DNA of 47,553 nucleotides from Hyphomicrobium sp. Its GTDB lineage: Bacteria > Pseudomonadota > Alphaproteobacteria > Rhizobiales > Hyphomicrobiaceae. The notes under the pieces were generated by a model. It saw only the letters and a program-made list of their open reading frames with translations. It had not been told where the DNA came from and did no database searches. The stretch lies in the NCBI RefSeq assembly GCF_020852195.1, contig NZ_JADZBI010000016.1, positions 1 through 47,553 of the forward strand, in the 5' to 3' direction. This document shows, piece by piece, positions 9,803 to 17,790 of the stretch (the stretch's first letter is position 1; each line of letters starts with the position of its first letter). A program made the position numbers and the translations under genes.

Positions 9803-9881
9803 GAAGGTCTCCGGAGAAGTAGCGGTTGAGGTGTGCGGACTACGCCTGTCGTCGCCCGCATCCAGACCGACATCGATCAGA

Positions 9882-10664
9882 TCAACTTGCAGCCATCCGC
9901 AGTGCGCCATCCAAGCGGATGACCTCGCCGTTCAAATACTGGTTACGCGCAATAGCACAGACCAGAATGGCGAACTCCGAAGGCCTACCCAAGCGGGCTG
10001 GATGTGGAACAGTGGCGCCAAGGGCGTCCTGCACCTGCTGGCCCATTCCTGCCATCATAGGTGTCTCAAAGACGCCGGGCGCAATCGTCATCACACGAAT
10101 CTTGGACTTGGCGAGTTCGCGTGCAGCGGGAAGGGTCAGGCTGACGACTCCGCCCTTCGATGCGGCGTAGGCAGCCTGCCCGATTTGGCCGTCATAGGCG
10201 GCAATCGAGGCGGTGTTCACAATGATGCCTCGATCACCGGTTTCGTCCGGCTCTTCCTCCTGCATTGCCTCGGCGGCCAAACGCATCATGTTGAATGTGC
10301 CGACGAGGTTGATTGACACGGTACGAATAAAGCTCTCCAACGCGTGAGCCCCCTTGCGACCCACGAGTTTTTCGCCCGGGGCGATCCCTGCACAGTTGAC
10401 CAGTCCGCGCAAACCACGAAATTCGGATTTCGCAAGCGCGATCGTCGCTCGCGCGTCCTCTTCCGATGTCACATCGGTCTTGATGAATTTCACCTTGCCG
10501 GGATGGCGGGCCTCCACCTCGGCGGCGGAGGCGATATTGATGTCGGCACCGACGACGAATGCGCCCTCCGCGATCAGGCGGTCGGTAACGGCTGCGCCAA
10601 GTCCCGAGGTGGCCCCAGTGACGATAAAAGTAGCGTCAGACAGCCTCACTGGCGCGCCTTTCAT
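9882..10664 (-). CDS. HSD10-like 3-hydroxyacyl-CoA dehydrogenase (SDR)
   Basis: A 260-residue short-chain dehydrogenase very like mitochondrial HSD17B10 (type II 3-hydroxyacyl-CoA dehydrogenase) in length and in its C-terminal half. The NAD-binding TGATSGLG lies at 16-23, NCAG near 90, catalytic Ser153 in NTASIAAYDGQ, and Tyr166/Lys170 in AAYAASKGG. The region IRVMTIAPGVFETP and the tail NGEVIRLDGALRM are typical of that subfamily. Start at ATG 10664; an ATG at 10676 is equally possible. The start overlaps the end of the upstream gene by about 29 bases. Its expected reaction is (S)-3-hydroxybutyryl-CoA or 2-methyl-3-hydroxybutyryl-CoA to the 3-oxoacyl-CoA, feeding the thiolase next door and fitting the product of the mutase encoded at 14575-16623. 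Confidence 0.88.
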   Translation of the reverse strand: MKGAPVRLSDATFIVTGATSGLGAAVTDRLIAEGAFVVGADINIASAAEVEARHPGKVKFIKTDVTSEEDARATIALAKSEFRGLRGLVNCAGIAPGEKLVGRKGAHALESFIRTVSINLVGTFNMMRLAAEAMQEEEPDETGDRGIIVNTASIAAYDGQIGQAAYAASKGGVVSLTLPAARELAKSKIRVMTIAPGVFETPMMAGMGQQVQDALGATVPHPARLGRPSEFAILVCAIARNQYLNGEVIRLDGALRMAAS

Positions 10665-12387
10665 CTTCGAGTTCATGCCAACGCCGCAGGGCTTGTCGAT
10701 CGTAAACAAAAGCAATGCCGCTGGCGAAATCAGGGGATTTTGGTTCGGGGTCCACCATGACATTTAGAACCGCCGGGGCGTTTTCGAACGCGCGCTCGAG
10801 TGCTGCGGGTAGATCCTCGCGCCGTTCGACCCGCTCGCCATACGCGCCCAATGCGCGCGCCAGCAGGTCGTACTCAACATTGCCCAACTCGACACCGATG
10901 AGATGTCCATCATAGTTCTCGATCTGATCGTGGCGATCGATGTTCCAGCCTTTGTTGTTCGCGACGACAAAGATGACTTTTGCACCTTTGCGTACAGCCG
11001 TATGTATTTCCATCGCTCCAAAGCCAAAGGAACCGTCACCAATCAACGCGATGACGCGTTTGCCCGGATTGCTGATCGCTGCTCCGTTGGCAAAGGCAAC
11101 ACCGACGCCAATGCACCCTAAGGCGCCCGGATCCAGAAGACGGGCCGAGTCCTTCAATGCGACGCGCGCGAAAGACAGGATGTCGCCACCGTCAGCGATC
11201 ATGATCGTGTCCTTGTCGACATGGGCGTTCACCGCATCGATCACGGAATAGGGGTGCATGAGCCCTTCTGCGGGCATGCTTCGAATCGTTTCCCGCAATT
11301 TTCGCTCACGTATCTCGTTCTGCGACTTGATCTCGGACAGCCAGGCCGCGTCGGGATCAATCGGCCGGATGTCCCTTTCCAACAGCCCATCGAGCGCCAA
11401 TGCGACATCGGCCTTCAGTTCCACCTCGGCCCGTCGGTTTCCGCTGATGTACTCATCGTTGCGGCCAATTCGAATGAAACGTGCGCCGCCCTCGAAGATT
11501 GCCGGAGAACCGTAAGCGACCTGGAAATCCAGCTTGCGTCCGAGTGTCAGTACGAGATCCGCTCCCTGCATTGCCTTAGCGCGCATGGCAGGTACATTGG
11601 CCGGGTTGTCGCCGGGGATTGCGCCACGACTCTCCGATGTGTCGAGGTATATCGCGCCTGTTTTTTCCAAGAACGCTTCGATCTGAGCCCGGCAGCCGTG
11701 TGCGTTCTGCCCAGCGAGAACCAAGGGACGCCGTGCTTCTCGGATGACTTTTGCCGCACGATCGAGGGCATCAGCCGATGCCGGGATCGGCGTGGGCGCC
11801 CACTCGGCGAACAGTGCTTCATCAATATCGGCTGCATGAATTTCCTCACGCTGAATATCGGTGGGGAAATCTATGTAGGCGGGTCCAGGAGTTCCGTCGC
11901 TGCCGAGTGCGGCCCGGATGGCCGCATCCATCCTGGCCGCCACGTGCGCAGCGGACCAGACGACCTCTACCCTGCGGCAGATGGATCGGACGACCTCGGC
12001 CTGGGGAACGTCTTGCATTCCGCCCATACCGTCCTGAAGTCGTGGAACGCGACCGGAGATAACCAGAACCGGCATGCGCGCGACGTCTGCATTTGCGAGT
12101 CCGGTCACCGCATTCGTAATGCCCGGCCCCGCGGTGGCCATCGCAACTGTCAGCCGACCGGAAAGTGCTGCCTCTGCATGGGCCATATAGACGGCAGCAC
12201 ATTCATGGCGCGTGTCGACAAACTCTATGCCGTGCCTGACCATCTCGTCCACGATTGGCTGGATGTGCCCGCCTATGAGGCCATAGGCGCGTTTCACACC
12301 TCGCGCGCGGAGCAACTTCGCGATGACGCGCGCCCCTGTCATTTTAACTGCTTGGTCGGAGGCGACCGCTGTTGAGTCTTGTGCCAT
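10636..12387 (-). CDS. ThDP-dependent 2-hydroxyacyl-CoA lyase-like enzyme
   Basis: A 583-residue thiamine-diphosphate enzyme of the acetolactate synthase / oxalyl-CoA decarboxylase / 2-hydroxyacyl-CoA lyase (HACL) superfamily. The cofactor-activating Glu62 lies in TRHECAAVYMAHA, and the Mg-ThDP motif runs from GDGSFGFGAMEIHTA to VANNKGWN. The C-terminal tail continues past the core (PDFASGIAFVYDRQAL...), as in lyases with a substrate lid. The start at ATG 12387 has GGGA about eight bases upstream. It lies between a CoA ligase and a 3-hydroxyacyl-CoA dehydrogenase, and opposite a B12 mutase of the 2-hydroxyisobutyryl-CoA type. This favours HACL over acetolactate synthase: it may split a branched 2-hydroxyacyl-CoA into a ketone and formyl-CoA, or run in reverse. 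The superfamily is certain; the reaction is an inference from context. Confidence 0.75.
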   Translation of the reverse strand: MAQDSTAVASDQAVKMTGARVIAKLLRARGVKRAYGLIGGHIQPIVDEMVRHGIEFVDTRHECAAVYMAHAEAALSGRLTVAMATAGPGITNAVTGLANADVARMPVLVISGRVPRLQDGMGGMQDVPQAEVVRSICRRVEVVWSAAHVAARMDAAIRAALGSDGTPGPAYIDFPTDIQREEIHAADIDEALFAEWAPTPIPASADALDRAAKVIREARRPLVLAGQNAHGCRAQIEAFLEKTGAIYLDTSESRGAIPGDNPANVPAMRAKAMQGADLVLTLGRKLDFQVAYGSPAIFEGGARFIRIGRNDEYISGNRRAEVELKADVALALDGLLERDIRPIDPDAAWLSEIKSQNEIRERKLRETIRSMPAEGLMHPYSVIDAVNAHVDKDTIMIADGGDILSFARVALKDSARLLDPGALGCIGVGVAFANGAAISNPGKRVIALIGDGSFGFGAMEIHTAVRKGAKVIFVVANNKGWNIDRHDQIENYDGHLIGVELGNVEYDLLARALGAYGERVERREDLPAALERAFENAPAVLNVMVDPEPKSPDFASGIAFVYDRQALRRWHELEDERRASEAV

Positions 12388-12428
12388 GAATGTCCCTTTC
12401 GAGCCTGACCGAGAGATGCTGATGAACG

Positions 12429-14114
12429 TCACGAATCGCGGCCGATATGTATTCCGGCTGCTACGCGATCCCATGTGGACAGCGCGCTGCTCTGGCGCAG
12501 CTCACGCTTCAAAACTTTTCCGTTCGGCGTTTTCGGAAACTCGTTGAATACGCGGAAATACCGTGGCACGGCGAAATGGGCCATTCGCTTCCGGCAGTGT
12601 TCGAGGAAGACGAGATAGTCGAGTGTTCCGTCCCGCGTCACGACGCACAGTTCAATATCATCGTCACCTTCCGCCGCCGGAACGGCGATGGCGGCGGCCT
12701 CAAGAACATTTTCAAACTCTGCCGCTACCGCCTCGATCTCGTACGATGAGATATTCTCGCCGCGGCGCCGAATGCGGTCCTGGAGGCGATCGACAAAATA
12801 ATAATATCCATCCTCATCGTACTTCCCGCTGTCGCCGGTATGAAACCAAAGGTTTCGCCAAGCCTTGAGAGTTCGCTCCGGCATACGGAAATAGTCGAGC
12901 ATCATCGTGCAGGGATGTTTTGGCCGGACGACGATTTCTCCGACAGTGTTGGGCGGCAGGTCGCGGTCGGTTTCAGGATCGACGATCGCGACCTCGAACC
13001 AATCCTCAATGACGCGCCCGCAGCTACCCGGCCTAGGCTCTTCGTTGAGCCGTTGCATGATCGGGAGGCAGATTTCCGTCATGCCATACGCCTCAATGCA
13101 GGCCACGTTGAAGCGCCTTCGGAAACGCTCTCCAATTGCAGCGGGCATCGGTATGGTGACCATCCTGCTGATTGGAACGTGAGCGTCTTTGTCACACGGT
13201 TTCTGGTCGAAGATAAATTGCGCCATGACGCCCAAAAGGCTGGACACAGTCGCTTTCGACTCGATTGCTTGGTCTACCCATCGCGATGTCGAGAATCGCT
13301 TGTAGAGGGCGACCTTCGCGCCGGCCATCATGGCGGCATAGACCTGCATGATCTGCGCGTTGCCATGGAAGAGCGGCAGCACGACAAGGTATACGTCCTC
13401 ATGCGTTATCCGCAGTGCATCACACATATGATACGCCCAGGCCCACATCTGCCCATGCGGAAGAAGCACGCCTTTTGCTGGGCCGGTGGTGCCGGACGTG
13501 TAAATGATCGCTGCTGGTTCATCGGGGGCAACATCGATAGCGCGAACCCTCTCCAGACCAGCATCATCACAGCCCGCGATCAGCGTATCGAAATCCGAAA
13601 CCGGCCAAGGAAGCGGGAGCTTTGGAGCGCCATTCACTACAAGGTGCTTCACACACGTGACGTCATCCTTGATATCCACCAGCGGCCCGATGAGTCCGCC
13701 GTCGATGATCACGATTTCTGCGGCGCTGTTCTCGAGTACATGTGTCAAAAAACGGCCGCGAAGCGCATGATTGACGGGGACTTCGACTGCAGCGATGAGG
13801 TTGATGGCGCACCACGCGACCACCATCTCGATCGAGTTCTCCATGACAAGGGCAACCCGATCGCCGCGAGCCACTCCCATCGACAGCAAGTTGGCTGAAA
13901 ATGCTTCGACGCGTTGAAGTAGCTCAGCATAAGAAAGCGTGGCGCCGTTCTCGAACTGCAGCGCAGGCGCACTCGGACGCTTCGCGGCCTGGGCGCGGAG
14001 CGTTTTGGGAAGTGTCCAGTCGTCCTGCCGGCTAAGGATTTCTTGAAGCGGCGCAGAGACGCAATCCAGATTTGCCGATGTTGCTATCTGGCCGGTGGCC
14101 CCATGCGTCGCCAT
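12429..14114 (-). CDS. AMP-forming acyl-CoA ligase
   Basis: A 561-residue member of the ANL adenylate-forming family. It activates a carboxylic acid with ATP and CoA. The P-loop YTSGTTGPAKG is at 205-215, the A5 motif at EAYGMTEICLP, the A7/A8 hinge at HTGDSGKYDEDGYYYFVDRLQDRIRRRGENIS, and the catalytic Lys in PKTPNGKVLKREL near the C-terminus. It resembles crotonobetaine/carnitine-CoA ligases (CaiC type) in layout. The ATG at 14114 is preferred over an upstream TTG (14132) because GGGAGG lies at 14123-14128, nine bases before it. It is the first gene of the leftward operon and 41 bases before the ThDP enzyme. The likely substrate is a short, possibly branched 2-hydroxy acid such as 2-hydroxyisobutyrate; this is inferred from neighbours. 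Confidence 0.85.
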   Translation of the reverse strand: MATHGATGQIATSANLDCVSAPLQEILSRQDDWTLPKTLRAQAAKRPSAPALQFENGATLSYAELLQRVEAFSANLLSMGVARGDRVALVMENSIEMVVAWCAINLIAAVEVPVNHALRGRFLTHVLENSAAEIVIIDGGLIGPLVDIKDDVTCVKHLVVNGAPKLPLPWPVSDFDTLIAGCDDAGLERVRAIDVAPDEPAAIIYTSGTTGPAKGVLLPHGQMWAWAYHMCDALRITHEDVYLVVLPLFHGNAQIMQVYAAMMAGAKVALYKRFSTSRWVDQAIESKATVSSLLGVMAQFIFDQKPCDKDAHVPISRMVTIPMPAAIGERFRRRFNVACIEAYGMTEICLPIMQRLNEEPRPGSCGRVIEDWFEVAIVDPETDRDLPPNTVGEIVVRPKHPCTMMLDYFRMPERTLKAWRNLWFHTGDSGKYDEDGYYYFVDRLQDRIRRRGENISSYEIEAVAAEFENVLEAAAIAVPAAEGDDDIELCVVTRDGTLDYLVFLEHCRKRMAHFAVPRYFRVFNEFPKTPNGKVLKRELRQSSALSTWDRVAAGIHIGRDS

Positions 14115-14237
14115 CCCTCTGACCTCCCACAAGAAACAAGCCCCACCTTCAGTGCGTGGCGGCCGCCGCGTGTTTCCGCGATCTCAACGTCCGGACAAAC
14201 GGCAGTCGCGTCTCATCCGGGACGACGTGGACGTTTT

Positions 14238-14255
14238 AGTGACTCATAAGTCACT
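14238..14255. promoter_or_regulatory. 18-bp palindromic operator candidate
   Basis: AGTGACT-CATA-AGTCACT is a perfect 7-bp inverted repeat with a 4-base spacer, 124 bases upstream of the ligase start. Size and symmetry fit a TetR-family operator, and a TetR gene lies in the opposite operon. The core TGAC-N6-GTCA recurs at 14490-14503. Confidence 0.5.
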
Positions 14256-14489
14256 TATTGTAAAGTCTGCTTTCGGCAGCGGCCGCAAATTTTCTTCGTG
14301 GAGCGGGTGCGGGTCCAGCGCGGGGAGCGCTCAGTGCGTGACGTTCTCTTACGCTCTCCGATGCCATGATCGTCGAAATAGTATAGTAATTACTGGTATC
14401 TCGTGTTGATCAGAAAATCTGAGGTGAGCACCAGCGCTAAGGGGCTGGAGCCAATCGTGGAGAATGATGCTTGACAAGTCGTCGAGGCA

Positions 14490-14503
14490 TGACCGAAAAG
14501 TCA
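14490..14503. promoter_or_regulatory. Second TGAC-N6-GTCA operator candidate
   Basis: TGAC-CGAAAA-GTCA has the same half-sites and spacing as the core of the 14238-14255 palindrome. It lies 72 bases before the mutase start and directly after a possible -35 TTGACA, so a bound repressor would block the rightward promoter. Confidence 0.45.
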
Positions 14504-14574
14504 CGTGTCTAACTATCGCGTCTCTTGTGATGTCGGGCGCGGGCCCTTGGATGCCAGAGATGAGGAGTCTTTAA

Positions 14575-16188
14575 GTGAACAAGATCGACAAGATTGAAAA
14601 GGAAAAGGTTTTCAAGACGGGATCGGGCAGGCCGGTGAAGGCCGTCTATGGGCCAGAGGACCTGAAGGACTGGGATTTCAACGAAAAGGTGGGCGTGCCC
14701 GGTGAATATCCGTTCACTCGTGGTGTCCATCCCGAGATGTACCGTACTCGTACGTGGACACGGCGGCAGGTCGTAGGCTTCGGCACGGCTCTGGAGAGCA
14801 ACGAGCGAAACCGCTATGTGATCGCGAACGGGCCAACCGGTATTTCAAATGACTACGACGTTCCGACACTGATCGGACTGGATTCGGATGACCCTCTCGC
14901 CAAGGGTGAAGTCGGCCGGATGGGTGTCGCGATTGATACGCTGCAGGATATGCGCGATCTGCTTGACGGGATCGACCTGAACAAGATCAGCGTTTCACAG
15001 ACAATCAACCCCCCCGCGCCGATCCTCTTGGGCATGTTCGTCGCAACCGCTCAGGAGCGGGGCTACAAGCTTGAGAACATGGCGGGCACGTCTCAGAACG
15101 ACGCGCTCAAGGAATTCTACGCGCAGAAGACGTTTGTCTTTCCGCCGAAGCCGCAGGTGAGATTTACGTGCGATGTTGTCGAGTATTGCTCGAAAAACAT
15201 GCCGCGCTGGAACGGCATCAACATCAATGGATACAACATCCGCGAAACCGGAGCGACTGCTCCTCAGGAAATGGCCTATGCCTTCGCACAGGCTGTGACC
15301 TATTTCGAAGACCTGCTCGCACGCGGACTTAGCATCGATGACGTGGCTCCGCGCTTCTCGTTCATCTTCCAGATCAACAATGATTTCTTTGAGGAGATCG
15401 CCAAGTTTCGCGCCGGCCGGCGCTATTGGGCGCGCATGCTCAAGGAGCGATTTGGGGCTAAGGATCCGAAATCCTGGCGCATGAGAATGCATGTGCAGAC
15501 GGCCGGCAGCACGATGACCTACCAGCAGCCAGAAGTGAACATTGTGCGGGGAACAATTCAGGCTCTCGCCGGAGCTTGCGGAGGTGTTCAGTCCATGGCC
15601 GTTGCGGGCTTTGACGAGGCGCTGTCGATTCCCTCGGAGAAGGCCCATCGGCTTTCTCTGCGCACGCAGCAGGTCATCATCCATGAAAGCGGTGTCTGCA
15701 ACACCGTCGACCCGCTGGCGGGGTCATACTACGTTGAGACGCTCACCAATCAGATCGAGGAAGAAATAGACGACTGGATGCGTCAGATCGACGGCCGCGG
15801 CGGAGCCTTGGCTTGTGTCGAGAGCGGATGGCTCGAACAGAATGTCTCCGACTACGCGCACCAGTATCAGATGGAAATAGCGTCCAAAGAGCGGATCGTG
15901 GTCGGTGTCAATGAGTATCAAATGGAGAATGAGGACTACGATGTCCAAACCTTCCGCGTAGGCGAAGATTCGGAACGCGAGCAACTGCGCCGCCTGGCAA
16001 AGGTCAAGGAGAGCCGCGACCGGGCACTTGTGGAAGAGCGGTTAGATGGGCTTCGCCGAACTGCGGCCAGCGGCGCGAACATCCTTGAGGATGTTATTTC
16101 GGCGGTGAAAGTGATGGCAACCGAAGGTGAGATCATCAATGCCCTCGCCGATGTCGTCGGGCGTCACAAAGCTTCGGCAATCGTTTAA
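14575..16188 (+). CDS. B12-dependent acyl-CoA mutase, large subunit (HcmA-like)
   Basis: A 537-residue acyl-CoA mutase catalytic subunit starting at GTG 14575, with GAGGAG seven bases upstream. The fold matches methylmalonyl-CoA mutase (MCM) without gaps over the active site, but the residues differ. In P. shermanii MCM numbering, Tyr89 is Val66 here, Arg207 is Gln184, Ala116 is Asp93 (SNDYDVP) and His244 is Asn221 (GYNIRETGA). Gln at 207 and Asp at 116 are features of 2-hydroxyisobutyryl-CoA mutase (HcmA has Ile at the Tyr89 site), so this is not an MCM. The Asn for His is unexpected, because that His contacts the thioester. The B12 domain is a separate protein (next gene, 12 bases on), as in HcmAB and IcmAB. 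It should interconvert a branched 2-hydroxyacyl-CoA and a linear 3-hydroxyacyl-CoA; the exact substrate is open. Confidence 0.85.
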   Translation: MNKIDKIEKEKVFKTGSGRPVKAVYGPEDLKDWDFNEKVGVPGEYPFTRGVHPEMYRTRTWTRRQVVGFGTALESNERNRYVIANGPTGISNDYDVPTLIGLDSDDPLAKGEVGRMGVAIDTLQDMRDLLDGIDLNKISVSQTINPPAPILLGMFVATAQERGYKLENMAGTSQNDALKEFYAQKTFVFPPKPQVRFTCDVVEYCSKNMPRWNGININGYNIRETGATAPQEMAYAFAQAVTYFEDLLARGLSIDDVAPRFSFIFQINNDFFEEIAKFRAGRRYWARMLKERFGAKDPKSWRMRMHVQTAGSTMTYQQPEVNIVRGTIQALAGACGGVQSMAVAGFDEALSIPSEKAHRLSLRTQQVIIHESGVCNTVDPLAGSYYVETLTNQIEEEIDDWMRQIDGRGGALACVESGWLEQNVSDYAHQYQMEIASKERIVVGVNEYQMENEDYDVQTFRVGEDSEREQLRRLAKVKESRDRALVEERLDGLRRTAASGANILEDVISAVKVMATEGEIINALADVVGRHKASAIV

Positions 16189-16200
16189 GGGGGGTAGAGA

Positions 16201-16623
16201 ATGGCGCAACCTATACGCGTTGTACTGACGAAGCCAGGAATCGACGGGCACGATGTCGGTGTCAAGATCGTGGCCCGCGGGCTTCGAGACGCAGGAATGG
16301 AGGTAATCTATACCGGGCTGCGCGTCGAAATTGCCGAAGCTGTGCGAACTGCATTGCAGGAGGATGCACAGGTCATTGGCATTGCCAATGCCTCAGGTCA
16401 GCATGTCTCCATGGCCGCCGAGATGAAACGCCAGCTCGCCGAAGCGGGTGCGGAAGAGATCCTCGTGATCGTCGGCGGGATCCTTCTGAAGGAAGATATC
16501 GATCAGCTCAGGGAAATGGGCATTCTCGGGGCTTTCCCACCAGGGACGCCAATCGAAAAGATCGTTGAGTTCATCAACTTGAACGTGCCGCAGACTAGGG
16601 TGCCTCAGGCTGGGGCGTCTTGA
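16201..16623 (+). CDS. B12-binding small subunit of acyl-CoA mutase (HcmB-like)
   Basis: A 140-residue cobalamin-binding subunit. The base-off/His-on motif DxHxxG is at 15-20 (DGHDVG), so His17 should be the lower axial ligand of cobalt. The later GLR, ANASGQ and VIVGGIL segments complete the Rossmann-like B12 domain. Length and form match HcmB and IcmB-type small subunits (about 136-140 residues), not the fused MCM C-terminus. The ATG has a G-rich ribosome site (GGGGGGTAGAG) just upstream and follows the large subunit by 12 bases, so the two are made together as subunits of one mutase. Confidence 0.9.
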   Translation: MAQPIRVVLTKPGIDGHDVGVKIVARGLRDAGMEVIYTGLRVEIAEAVRTALQEDAQVIGIANASGQHVSMAAEMKRQLAEAGAEEILVIVGGILLKEDIDQLREMGILGAFPPGTPIEKIVEFINLNVPQTRVPQAGAS

Positions 16624-16712
16624 GTGCTTCAGCCACCATGACGGAACTCTAGGCCTCGCACACGTGAACCTCGTCGAGGGGTACCCAATCGATCCGCAGG
16701 GGAGCACAGTGT

Positions 16713-17693
16713 ATGGACGGCAGTGTAACCGAAAAATCCGACTGGGCAGCGCAGACAAAACTCAGCGACCGCGATATGGGAAAAGCCATCTCCAGAGCGG
16801 AACGTGCTGATGACACAGGCGAGAGCCTGGACGAGTCCCTTTGGACAACTCTGCCGACTAAAACACAAATCATAGGCGTGACTGGTCCTCCCGGCGCGGG
16901 AAAAAGTACGCTCGCTGATAAATTGATCGCCTGCGCGCGCGCTCAGGGATTGAAGGTAGGGGTATTGGCAATAGATCCTTCAAGTCCCTTTTCCGGTGGG
17001 GCGATCCTCGGCGATCGCGTTCGGATGGGCGGACATGCGGCTGACCCCAATGTCTTCATTCGCTCGATGGGGAGTCGCACGAATCTGGGCGGTCTTGCTG
17101 CCGCTACACGCAGCGCGGTACGTTTGCTCGCGGAGAACGGCGTGGATGTCGTCATTCTCGAGACAGTCGGAGTTGGCCAAGCCGAACTCGAAATCATGCA
17201 CGTTGCCGATACGGTCATTGTTGTCGTAGTGCCTGGTCTGGGCGACGCAGTTCAGATGAGCAAGGCTGGGATTCTGGAAATCGCCGATGCATTCGTAGTA
17301 AACCAGAGCGACCGGCCGGAAGCCAAGCGGACAAAGGCCGAGCTCGAGCAGGCCCTTATGATTGGCCATAAGGAGGGCGAGATGACTACGGTGACTATGA
17401 CCCAGGCCACGAACGGCGACGGAGTGGACGAATTGTGGAAAATCGTCCGTTCACATTTTGAAAGGCAAGTGGCAAGCGGTGTCCTGTCGGCGCGGCGCTT
17501 GGTCGGACAGCGTCAGGAAATATCGGACCAAGTCAAAAAGAAGATCTTTCGGGACTTGCATGCTTGGCTATCAGGCGAGGAATTCCTGCGTTTGCTTCAT
17601 AGCAAGTCCTCTGGCGCCTGGACTGTGAATGATCTGACGACCCGTGCTTCGGCGGCATTTCTTGACCGGTTCCGGGATCCGACACGCATGTAG
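16713..17693 (+). CDS. MeaB/ArgK-type GTPase, mutase chaperone
   Basis: A 326-residue G3E-family GTPase. The Walker A GPPGAGKS is at 58-65, followed by AIDPSSPFSGGAILGDRVRM, the switch ETVGVGQAELEI and the base-recognition motif NQSD, which replaces the usual NKxD. Proteins of this family load adenosylcobalamin onto acyl-CoA mutases and protect them from inactivation. The ATG at 16713 has AGGGGAG about eight bases upstream. It sits 89 bases after the mutase small subunit and should serve that mutase. The Gln in NQSD could alter guanine-nucleotide affinity, although such variation is seen in MeaB relatives. Confidence 0.88.
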   Translation: MDGSVTEKSDWAAQTKLSDRDMGKAISRAERADDTGESLDESLWTTLPTKTQIIGVTGPPGAGKSTLADKLIACARAQGLKVGVLAIDPSSPFSGGAILGDRVRMGGHAADPNVFIRSMGSRTNLGGLAAATRSAVRLLAENGVDVVILETVGVGQAELEIMHVADTVIVVVVPGLGDAVQMSKAGILEIADAFVVNQSDRPEAKRTKAELEQALMIGHKEGEMTTVTMTQATNGDGVDELWKIVRSHFERQVASGVLSARRLVGQRQEISDQVKKKIFRDLHAWLSGEEFLRLLHSKSSGAWTVNDLTTRASAAFLDRFRDPTRM

Positions 17694-17790
17694 GAAGCAC
17701 GGCCCCAGAACCGTGTCGGGCTTCGAAAAGCACTGTCGAAAATTTATCGTGTTCGAAGGAGTAGCGTCCGAGAATGACAAGGAGAACAGG

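Larger units (their letters stand above)
14115..14574. other. Divergent promoter region of the catabolic cluster
   Basis: No gene is visible in these 460 bases between the leftward ligase operon and the rightward mutase operon. It contains two TGAC-N6-GTCA inverted repeats (listed separately), a 10-bp palindrome AGTAATTACT at 14385-14394, and TTGACA at 14471-14476 that could be a -35 box for the mutase operon, although I see no good -10 at 16-18 bases. I searched both strands for GG-N10-GC (-24/-12) elements and found only poor matches. Confidence 0.5.

Noticed and set aside
9803-9910. Longer thiolase start at 9910
   Set aside because: The added residues have no thiolase homology and overlap the dehydrogenase gene; the GTG at 9802 has a good ribosome site.
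11221-13898. Long open frames on the plus strand opposite the ThDP enzyme and ligase genes
   Set aside because: They lack recognisable motifs and lie antisense to genes with clear catalytic motifs; they are by-products of high-GC codon use.
14115-14574. Sigma-54 promoter for the catabolic operons
   Set aside because: Only weak GG-N10-GC pairs lacking the TTGC part were found on either strand, despite the AcoR-type regulator nearby.
14400-14575. Cobalamin riboswitch before the B12 mutase operon
   Set aside because: I see no B12-box-like sequence or extended paired structure in the leader.
14575-16188. Annotation of the large mutase subunit as methylmalonyl-CoA mutase
   Set aside because: The two residues that bind the methylmalonyl carboxylate (Tyr89 and Arg207) are Val and Gln, and the B12 domain is a separate small protein.
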